A program made the position numbers and the translations under genes. Of a stretch of DNA of 64,000 bases, positions 1-7,760 are shown piece after piece. The notes below the pieces were generated by a model. That model was given only the letters and a program-made list of their open reading frames with translations. It was not told the origin of the DNA and did no database searches. The stretch spans positions 1-64,000 of the forward strand of contig MWTB01000019.1 in NCBI GenBank assembly GCA_002050275.1, read 5' to 3'. The stretch comes from Anaerolineae bacterium UTCFX1 (lineage in GTDB: Bacteria > Chloroflexota > Anaerolineae > Anaerolineales > Villigracilaceae). Every line of letters starts with the position of its first letter. The first letter of the stretch is position 1.

Positions 1-2795
1 TCCCTTCATTGGGAGCGTGGATTGAAACGTCCTGCGCTTGCTAAGATTCTTCTTGGACTCTTGTCGCTCCCTTCATTGGGAGCGTGGATTGAAACACCGA
101 TGCCACGTATGAGGAGTACATCTCAGAAGTCGCTCCCTTCATTGGGAGCGTGGATTGAAACAAGTGGGCTGACGGAAGCGCGCCAACGCTCTCGAGTCGC
201 TCCCTTCATTGGGAGCGTGGATTGAAACCTTGCCTGTCTCCCATTGCGGATCTGCGCCAAGTCGCTCCCTTCATTGGGAGCGTGGATTGAAACCCCCGAA
301 GCCACCGAGATCATGTTGGACATGTCGTCGCTCCCTTCATTGGGAGCGTGGATTGAAACTTTGTAGGACTGTCCCCCGCCCCACAACGTAAACGTCGCTC
401 CCTTCATTGGGAGCGTGGATTGAAACAACGATATGCTGATTGACATTAAGCGCAACCCCAGTCGCTCCCTTCATTGGGAGCGTGGATTGAAACGAATTGC
501 GGTGATTATATTGCGCTGGTACGCCAAAGTCGCTCCCTTCATTGGGAGCGTGGATTGAAACCTATGACGTGACTGCGCCTGTGCAAGAGATTTTGGTCGC
601 TCCCTTCATTGGGAGCGTGGATTGAAACCCGCTCCCGCCTCCGCCTATCCATATCCCTGCCATGTCGCTCCCTTCATTGGGAGCGTGGATTGAAACGTCT
701 TGACGCCGGCTTTCACCGCGACAACCTTTTGGTCGCTCCCTTCATTGGGAGCGTGGATTGAAACGTACCCCAAAAATCGCGGGCATGTGCATAGCGGGTC
801 GCTCCCTTCATTGGGAGCGTGGATTGAAACAACAGCAAGCGGTCTACTACGTCTATATCCCCATGTCGCTCCCTTCATTGGGAGCGTGGATTGAAACATC
901 CTCAAAAGTAACATCAAAGTCATTGAAATTGAGTCGCTCCCTTCATTGGGAGCGTGGATTGAAACACGGTCACAACCGCAATCGCCGCGTCTGTCATTCT
1001 GTCGCTCCCTTCATTGGGAGCGTGGATTGAAACGTTTGGCTGGGGTTAGAGCCTGCCGAGGATGAAGTCGCTCCCTTCATTGGGAGCGTGGATTGAAACT
1101 GGCGTGGTCGTGCTGGACGTTGACGCAGATCACGTCGCTCCCTTCATTGGGAGCGTGGATTGAAACACTTTGGCGCCCATCTGCATTCCGCTTTGTTCGG
1201 TCGCTCCCTTCATTGGGAGCGTGGATTGAAACGATAATACGCTTTACAATCAGCGCGCCGAGCAGTGTCGCTCCCTTCATTGGGAGCGTGGATTGAAACT
1301 GTTTCCCAAATGGAGTTACCATGAACACAGATGAGGTCGCTCCCTTCATTGGGAGCGTGGATTGAAACGGAATAAGTCAGCCAGTCGTTATAGCGTCCCT
1401 TGTCGCTCCCTTCATTGGGAGCGTGGATTGAAACGCTTGCGTTTGATTTTTCAACAGCAAGCGGTCGTCGCTCCCTTCATTGGGAGCGTGGATTGAAACC
1501 AGCCGTCGTAAATGTGGAGCCTTGGATCAAAAGTCGCTCCCTTCATTGGGAGCGTGGATTGAAACCCGAAGCCGCCGTAGATGGACAGAAAACCTTTAGG
1601 TCGCTCCCTTCATTGGGAGCGTGGATTGAAACCTTCTTGCAAAGTTTGCAGGGTAAGCAGTCTACGTCGCTCCCTTCATTGGGAGCGTGGATTGAAACAA
1701 CTGGTTTGTATGCGAAGCCGAAAAACGCCAAGCGTCGCTCCCTTCATTGGGAGCGTGGATTGAAACGATCAGGGCTTGGGTGAACGGTTGGAGATCGTGT
1801 CGCTCCCTTCATTGGGAGCGTGGATTGAAACCTCAAAAACTCAAGATTATCGCTGATCTCAAATTGTCGCTCCCTTCATTGGGAGCGTGGATTGAAACAC
1901 GTTTCCGAAGCCGCGACAAGCCCCTCGTCCGAGTCGCTCCCTTCATTGGGAGCGTGGATTGAAACATTATCCTTGCTGGGGAACCCGGTGTCGGCAAGGT
2001 CGCTCCCTTCATTGGGAGCGTGGATTGAAACAGGCGGGTTTTGACGGCGAGTCGGAACGCAAAGTGTCGCTCCCTTCATTGGGAGCGTGGATTGAAACTA
2101 TATAATAATCGGGGAGGACAAAGTTTTCAACGTCGCTCCCTTCATTGGGAGCGTGGATTGAAACCCAAGTCCGCCACGCCGATGGAATCGGTGACGCCGC
2201 GTCGCTCCCTTCATTGGGAGCGTGGATTGAAACTTGGTGTTTTGGTCGGCAAAAGCCGACTTCCCGCGTCGCTCCCTTCATTGGGAGCGTGGATTGAAAC
2301 GATTTCCTGAGCGTACAGGTTGACAACATCGTGGTCGCTCCCTTCATTGGGAGCGTGGATTGAAACAAGTTGTCTAAGTTTTATCCTCTTTTGCCCTAAG
2401 TCGCTCCCTTCATTGGGAGCGTGGATTGAAACGGTTTCGTTCTCTGCCGACTGGCGCAACAGCGAGTCGCTCCCTTCATTGGGAGCGTGGATTGAAACGA
2501 GACGGTGCGGGGGTACAATTCCATGTCATAGGGTCGCTCCCTTCATTGGGAGCGTGGATTGAAACGTCGGTTGTCTCTCGATAGGCGGCGAGTTGGGATG
2601 TCGCTCCCTTCATTGGGAGCGTGGATTGAAACGTCCAAATCGCGCTCCGCCTCCGTGCGCGGGTCGGTCGCTCCCTTCATTGGGAGCGTGGATTGAAACG
2701 ACGCATGGACGGAGCAGGGCGCTGGAAACGTCATTGCGCCTCGCATCCCAACTCGCCGCCTAGTCGCTCCCTTCATTGGGAGCGTGGATTGAAAC
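1..2795 (+). CRISPR. CRISPR array, type I-C-like repeat, 42 repeats / 41 spacers
   Basis: A 33-nt repeat starts GTCGCTCCC, has a 7-bp stem CGCTCCC/GGGAGCG around a TTCATT loop, and ends GTGGATTGAAAC. I counted 42 copies: the first is cut by the window edge (1-28), then 63-95, 129-161 and so on to 2763-2795. The copies I read are identical, including the last one. The repeat resembles those of subtype I-C. Its GATTGAAAC 3' handle sets the orientation: the leader and any cas genes should lie left of base 1, and the trailer is at 2795. Spacers are 32-36 nt except the last (2700-2762), which is 63 nt. No cas gene is in the window. Short apparent reading frames across the array are repeat translations, not genes. 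Confidence 0.98.
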
Positions 2796-3194
2796 TCGAA
2801 CATCAATACGTACGATAAACCGAGTGCAATTCCAATCGTGGGGTTGCGCTTCCGGAATGTGTATTCCCCACACACATGGGGATGAATCAGTTGAGGTGGC
2901 AAACTTTCCGAATCCCCGTGGCGTGGAAGACCAAAATCGAAAAAGGCAGGATGCCGATTATCTCGCTGCTCAAGGAATATCAGAAATACGTCACGAAGGC
3001 AATGTCCGCGAAGAGGAATGACCTTACAGCACATCTTGCGGGGCGCGCGCTGATCATCCACGCGAGCGAAGGCGGAAGTTTGGAGGGTCAAGTGGAGAGG
3101 TGGAAGGTGGGAAGTGTTGATGTAACATATTTATCCGAATAGGTGAGAAATTGTGGTAAATTTGCATTTATCCTTGTGAACTAAGGGAGACATA
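2796..3194. other. Array trailer and gene-free region
   Basis: This stretch holds the trailer of the array and the lone I-E-like repeat. It also has a short open frame (2876-3142) that starts inside that relic repeat and shows no recognisable domain or ribosome binding site, so I do not call it a gene. The last 50 bases are AT-rich and probably hold the promoter of the following gene, which has a clear AAGGGAG site before its ATG. Confidence 0.5.
2861..2889 (+). repeat. Solitary type I-E-like CRISPR repeat relic
   Basis: A single 29-nt unit begins GTATTCCCCA and ends TGGGGATGAATCA, with a CCCCA/TGGGG stem around CACACA. This is the architecture of type I-E repeats (TTCCCC...GGGGATGAAC) and is unrelated to the array repeat, whose last copy ends 65 nt upstream. 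No second copy is visible on either side, so it looks like a decayed remnant of another array. Confidence 0.65.
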
Positions 3195-5117
3195 ATGAAG
3201 GCAAAGATAAGCGCAAGAGGATATACCAATGTAATTCTCGTGCTAAATATGAAACGGTTCATTGCCGCCGAGGATCAAAAAAGGTTTGAAACCATCCGTG
3301 GAACGCCTCAATTTGCCGAGGTGCTTCGAAATGGATGGTGGAATGCAAAAAACAGTAAAACACCCTTCACAAGAAATATCCATGAAACGAAACAGGGTCA
3401 AGCGGCGAGCAACATGTCCACTGAACAGGTGGGATTCGCGACGGGAGTATTTCGCGCCCTCTTTCTTGAAGAACATGTAGTCCCTACCTATTTGTTGAGA
3501 AAGGAAACGATCAAGTTTCCAGAAGATTTGATGGATAATTTCCAGTTTCGTAATTTGTTCCTGCATACGTGGAAAACTTGGAAGATTTACATACGACCTA
3601 CTGTCACTGGAATGTTCGTCATACGGCTGACGAGGGAGTACAACAAACCTCGCGAACTTGTGAAAATAGCAGAAGATGTATTGAAACTGCATGAGTCGCT
3701 TGATGTACAAAGCGCCAGGGATTGGCTTATTAAAAAGAAAGATGAATTAAGAGATCAGACTGAGGAATTGAAGAAAGTACAACGATCAGTTACGGCATTC
3801 CTGAGGTGGCTGGGGAGTAAGGCGTCAGACAAGGGCGATCTACTTTACAACCCTGTTCAATGGAAAATAGCGATGGAAGTTGCGTCATTGTTCGTCAAAG
3901 CAACAGGCGAGATTCCCATCCCTGATTCAGAGCCGCTTCATTTGTCCAAGCCTGAACCGCGATTGTCGATACCATTGCATGACTCCTATGTCATCTATCA
4001 TATTGATGATATCTACGCGGATGAATCGATTGTAATAAAAAAAGAAAAATCGAATGAAGCAGCTCAACAGGCAAATTACTCAAAATCAAACGAGAGCAGT
4101 TCTTCAAGGCAAATTCCAGTTACGCATGAAGCATTAAATCATTCTCCATTAATAAAGCGGGCGTTGATCAATTTGCTGGAAGGGGCGATTCTGGAGCGCG
4201 ACTCGAACGCGAAAAATAGCAATGCTGGCGACAAGAACATGCTGTTGAATTTTCCTACGCAAAGATGGCAAATCATCGATCAAATCATGGAGAGGAATCT
4301 GGCATCTTGGATGGGTGAAATCTCCCTGCTTACTTCAAGAACCGCCTTGATCATCCCATCACGCAAGTACAAAGAAGATAATCTCCTTGTCTCCACTACG
4401 CCAGGAGCCACATTGAAAGTTAAATATGCGCGATACTGGGGAGCCATCGAGCGCATGATTGAGTTCGGCATGGAAATCCGCACACTGGCTCAACTGGTCG
4501 AACGAGCAAGCTATGAATCCTTGGAACAAACAGCGCAAACCGTCGATAACGCCCGTAAAACGCTTCAAGCTGGCGATATCGAATTGGACAGTCATCTTCC
4601 TCAACACGTAAGCAGTGCGGGTAATTTGCGCAGGCTGGCAGCGTTGTCCCAAGGCATGAGCGACCCGTTGGTTTGGAGTCGATCTGAATACGCAATTATC
4701 AAAGCGCAATATTTGTTGGAACAATTGGGCGTTCCAACATTGCTCACTCATATTGACAGGAATATGACCAGCCTTAATAGCCTCGTTGATCACATCGATG
4801 AGTTGTACGCCTTGGATCTTGCAGAGAAGAACAACGATCTTTCCGCAGTGATGACATTGAGTTTAACAGCCGTATCTTTTATACTGACCTTGATCATGCT
4901 GCCGTCTTTTTGGACGGATCTCCAACAAATAGAGCAATCTAGCCCAATCCTGGGAGTAATACTTAGCAAGCGTTTATTAAATGTCATTGGCTACACTGGA
5001 ACTTTTGTTGGCTTCGCATTAATTGCTTTTTCCCTTGTGATTGCCTATAACTCAAGAAAACATATAGGTCAAATCTGGAATGTGATAAGGCGAGCGCTGA
5101 AGCGGATGGGTCGATAG
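3195..5117 (+). CDS. CorA-like C-terminal membrane protein, unknown function
   Basis: A 640-residue protein; the ATG follows AAGGGAGACATA. The first 550 residues are predicted soluble, helical and without a motif I can name. The C-terminus has a long helix (about 515-550) running into two membrane segments (about 552-573 and 600-618) and a short basic tail. This long stalk helix, TM, loop, TM and basic-end layout is that of CorA-type membrane proteins, but the GMN selectivity motif of true CorA is absent. Its A/T-richer codon use differs from the genes right of 17.4 kb. It stands alone on the plus strand between the CRISPR array and a minus-strand set of genes. A membrane effector of a defence system is possible, but that is inference from context only. 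Confidence 0.75.
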   Translation: MKAKISARGYTNVILVLNMKRFIAAEDQKRFETIRGTPQFAEVLRNGWWNAKNSKTPFTRNIHETKQGQAASNMSTEQVGFATGVFRALFLEEHVVPTYLLRKETIKFPEDLMDNFQFRNLFLHTWKTWKIYIRPTVTGMFVIRLTREYNKPRELVKIAEDVLKLHESLDVQSARDWLIKKKDELRDQTEELKKVQRSVTAFLRWLGSKASDKGDLLYNPVQWKIAMEVASLFVKATGEIPIPDSEPLHLSKPEPRLSIPLHDSYVIYHIDDIYADESIVIKKEKSNEAAQQANYSKSNESSSSRQIPVTHEALNHSPLIKRALINLLEGAILERDSNAKNSNAGDKNMLLNFPTQRWQIIDQIMERNLASWMGEISLLTSRTALIIPSRKYKEDNLLVSTTPGATLKVKYARYWGAIERMIEFGMEIRTLAQLVERASYESLEQTAQTVDNARKTLQAGDIELDSHLPQHVSSAGNLRRLAALSQGMSDPLVWSRSEYAIIKAQYLLEQLGVPTLLTHIDRNMTSLNSLVDHIDELYALDLAEKNNDLSAVMTLSLTAVSFILTLIMLPSFWTDLQQIEQSSPILGVILSKRLLNVIGYTGTFVGFALIAFSLVIAYNSRKHIGQIWNVIRRALKRMGR

Positions 5118-5135
5118 ATTGATTTTTTCAAAAAA

Positions 5136-5161
5136 GACAAGCCTGGAAGTCCAGGCTTGTC
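5136..5161 (-). terminator. Intrinsic terminator, strong on minus strand
   Basis: A perfect 11-bp stem GACAAGCCTGG/CCAGGCTTGTC with an AAGT loop. Read on the minus strand the stem is followed by TTTTTTG, so it ends the small membrane-protein gene at 5228-5917. It lies just after the stop of the convergent plus-strand gene and may serve both. Confidence 0.85.
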
Positions 5162-5227
5162 TCACGTTGTACGGTGGTTCCATTATTAATACCTCCAGTA
5201 GATGTTTGTCGCCGCTTGTCGTTCCCC

Positions 5228-5917
5228 TTACTGTATCGGCGGCGCTCTGCCTCGATGGTTGTTCGGAAGAAACAACGGCGCAGCTTTCGATTGAGGGGTT
5301 GGGGATTTCATTGTTCGTCTCCTCAGACTGCCCAGGGATATTTTGCAGGCTGTAGTTCTTCGTTTGCGCTCTTCGCGCTCGCGCTGACGGGCTTTTTGCG
5401 CGGCGAGTGAAGGCTGACGATGATACTTGTGTACAACGACCGTCTGAGGCTGGCTGGGTTGGATAGCTTGCGCCTTGGCGTTCAAGATTTTGAACAGACC
5501 GATGGCAGAGGAGATGCCAGCGATAGCCAGCCCAATACCGAAAGCGATCATCACAACCATAACTCCAAAGTTAACCGTGCCGTACAAGCCTGCCTGGAAA
5601 TTCGCCTTCTGGATGGAAGCGGTGGTCAGCGCGGTCAATTCCTGTTGCTGTTTGGCGGCTTCATAGTTCGCCTGTTGCCGCATTTGGTTAACCTGAATCT
5701 CGGTTTGCGCCTGGAGAACCTGCAAATCCAGGTCCGCTTTTTGACGGTTAATATCCGTTGCCACATTCATCTCGTTGGCTGTTGCGGAGGCGATCTCACG
5801 GTTTAGCCACTTGGCGTCTTTGACGTTTGCGCCGAGGGCGAATGCTCCGAGCAAGACCACGATCGCCAGAAAGAAAAACCATTTTGCGCCTGATGAGTGT
5901 CCGTTTTGGTTATACAT
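5228..5917 (-). CDS. Two-TM coiled-coil membrane protein, unknown
   Basis: About 229 residues when started at the ATG at 5917, which has a strong AAAGGAG site six bases upstream; a longer frame upstream lacks such a site. Membrane segment 1 is near residues 14-30, followed by a helical Gln/Ala-rich coiled coil (about 45-110), a second membrane segment (about 115-145), and a cytoplasmic tail with a dense run of Arg/Glu/Lys. No family is recognised. The last 45 residues are basic and Pro-rich, of low-quality appearance, and another frame also stays open there, so a frameshift near 5350 is possible. It lies between the radical SAM gene and the terminator at 5136. Confidence 0.6.
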   Translation of the reverse strand: MYNQNGHSSGAKWFFFLAIVVLLGAFALGANVKDAKWLNREIASATANEMNVATDINRQKADLDLQVLQAQTEIQVNQMRQQANYEAAKQQQELTALTTASIQKANFQAGLYGTVNFGVMVVMIAFGIGLAIAGISSAIGLFKILNAKAQAIQPSQPQTVVVHKYHRQPSLAAQKARQREREERKRRTTACKISLGSLRRRTMKSPTPQSKAAPLFLPNNHRGRAPPIQ

Positions 5918-6043
5918 CGGATGCTCCTTTCTTTTTGAATGCGGCAAGTGTACGACCGCTTTTCAAAGTGGCGCTCACGGTCAACTTGTATTTGTCTCGC
6001 CTGAATCTTCGTTTTTTCTCACAATTTTCTTGCATAAACGAAA

Positions 6044-6070
6044 GGCGGATTGGAGTAACTCCAATCCGCC
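6044..6070 (-). terminator. Terminator after radical SAM gene
   Basis: A 27-nt near-perfect palindrome (stem GGCGGATTGGAGT) lies 30 bases past the stop of the radical SAM gene. On the minus strand it is followed by TTTCGTTT. Confidence 0.75.
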
Positions 6071-6100
6071 AAAGTATGTGATTTGTATTTCGCCTATGGG

Positions 6101-7624
6101 TTATCGGCTGTTGATATCTGCCTGAAGCAGTTGCAGCGCCTGCAATCTTACCAATTCGGGGTAGATAGTCTTATACACACTGCAATACGGCGAAGAGACG
6201 TTTGACGATCCCGTAACGTTCTTCGCATGGATGGGGCATCCGCCCGCGCACCAGTAACGCCACTCGCAGGTGTTGCATCCGTTTCGGTGGTCAATCGGCG
6301 GGTTGTAGAAATCGTCAAAGCGCGGCGATTCCAGCATTTGGAGGGGAATCCCTGGCATGTTGTAGCCCGTCAACATATGGCAGGGCAACACGCTTCCATC
6401 CGTGTCAATGCTGAGGTAATTCCGCCCCGCGCCGCAGACGTGCTGATGCGCCGCGCCGAAGTTACTGCGGTCTATCAGCCCTTCCATGAAGTTGTAATCG
6501 GGCAGGTTCGCTTCGATGACCTTCAACGCTTCTTGCAGGGCGCGAGTCAACGATCTGTTGTCTGCCGCGAGGGTGTCGGTAAGATCATGCGGACGGTAAA
6601 AGTTCAAGTTCAGCATGAGACGATGTTCGAGCGCAAAAGCGACCAGCGCGGGGACCTCGTCCACGTTCAGTCGCGTAATGGTAGTGATCAGGTAGGGCTT
6701 GAGCCCCGTCTCCAGCGCGAGCAGAACGGATCGGAAGACTCGCTCGAAGGTTGGGTTGCCGTTGCGAACGGGACGCTGACGGTCATGCCCCTCGCCGAAG
6801 CCATCCAGCGAAATGGAGAGGCGGAATCCCTCATCCTTGATGAATTGCAACCGCTCGTGATTCAGCAAAGTAGCATTGGTGACCAACACCTCATTCAGCC
6901 TCAAGCCCGTTTCCCGCGCGCGCTGTTTTGCCCGCTCGTGCAGGGCAGGGATCAACTCCCAATTCATGGTCGGCTCGCCGCCCGCGTATTTGAGTTTAAC
7001 CTCGGGATGCCCATGCGCTTCCGCCAACTCGAACAGGCGATCCACCGCCTGTAAGCCTGTTTCCAAACTCATGCGGCGCATATCCTTGCTGACGAAACAG
7101 TGCGCGCAAGCCAGATTGCAGGCGCGGGTGAGATACAGCCAGGATTCGAGAGGCGATGCGGCTTGAAGAAAATTTGTTATTTGGGGTGTGGCTGATACTT
7201 CCCGTAAAAGTCCTGCCTCGTAAAATTGCGCGATGGCGAATTGCGCGTCCGCATAACTTATCGAACTAGTTTGTGACCATTCAGCGGGATCGCGCGGCTG
7301 GGAGAAGAAATCGAGAATCTCCTGCGCGGGAGTATTGAGGACGAAGAGCGGGGCGTTGGCGTTCGTTACAAGCGCGGCGGAATAATTTCCTAGGGATAGA
7401 GAATATCCCTGCCCGAAAGCGCGCTCTAATTTTTTGCCGTTCAATGAATGTTTGACTGAGAAAACTTCCCCATCGCCGTCACAACCATATCCGCGCTCTG
7501 CGGGTAATCCCTGCAGGTTTGGAGTCACGATAGGAAACGAACAAGCGCAGTCACCATCGCAGCCACCGTTCGAGTTTTGTTGGATGATGTCCAACGGATG
7601 AGAAAACAATATTTTTGGTTTCAT
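6101..7624 (-). CDS. Radical SAM/SPASM peptide maturase-like protein
   Basis: A 507-residue protein. Residues 169-176 carry CNLACAHC, the CxxxCxxC motif that binds the catalytic [4Fe-4S] cluster and SAM, followed by a KYAGGEPT segment of the radical SAM barrel. The C-terminal about 110 residues contain a SPASM domain with the Cys pattern CGAGRN...PCH...CNTCEWRYWCAGGC...YC for auxiliary clusters, as in ribosomal-peptide maturases and sulfatase-maturing enzymes. Residues 22-28 read CDGDCAC and there is another Cys at 48, an odd Cys-rich leader before a winged-helix-like PqqD-type region (about 70-150). No separate precursor peptide is evident nearby. A terminator lies between it and the NTPase operon upstream, so it probably has its own promoter. 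Confidence 0.9.
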   Translation of the reverse strand: MKPKILFSHPLDIIQQNSNGGCDGDCACSFPIVTPNLQGLPAERGYGCDGDGEVFSVKHSLNGKKLERAFGQGYSLSLGNYSAALVTNANAPLFVLNTPAQEILDFFSQPRDPAEWSQTSSISYADAQFAIAQFYEAGLLREVSATPQITNFLQAASPLESWLYLTRACNLACAHCFVSKDMRRMSLETGLQAVDRLFELAEAHGHPEVKLKYAGGEPTMNWELIPALHERAKQRARETGLRLNEVLVTNATLLNHERLQFIKDEGFRLSISLDGFGEGHDRQRPVRNGNPTFERVFRSVLLALETGLKPYLITTITRLNVDEVPALVAFALEHRLMLNLNFYRPHDLTDTLAADNRSLTRALQEALKVIEANLPDYNFMEGLIDRSNFGAAHQHVCGAGRNYLSIDTDGSVLPCHMLTGYNMPGIPLQMLESPRFDDFYNPPIDHRNGCNTCEWRYWCAGGCPIHAKNVTGSSNVSSPYCSVYKTIYPELVRLQALQLLQADINSR

Positions 7625-7707
7625 GAGGCGCCCCAGACATGGTAAGGAAAACCAACTTGACCGAATGGCGTGATTATAGCCGAAACCATTCTAGGCGCAA
7701 GAATGAA

Positions 7708-7733
7708 AAATCCCCGGTTGGTAACGGGGATTT
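7708..7733 (-). terminator. Terminator of the five-gene NTPase operon
   Basis: A 9-bp stem AAATCCCCG/CGGGGATTT with an 8-nt loop lies 28 bases after the last operon gene. On the minus strand it ends GGGGATTTTTC. Confidence 0.8.
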
Positions 7734-7760
7734 CATAAAAGTCAGAATTGTCTATATCGG

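Noticed and set aside
22..2562. Many short open frames on both strands across the array
   Set aside because: They are translations of the repeat and spacers (recurring SLPSLGAWIET, SIHAPNEGSD), not genes.
2543..3091. A 182-codon minus-strand frame reading from the array trailer into the flank
   Set aside because: Half of it is CRISPR repeat and spacer; no ribosome site, no domain. It was useful only in showing the I-E-like relic.
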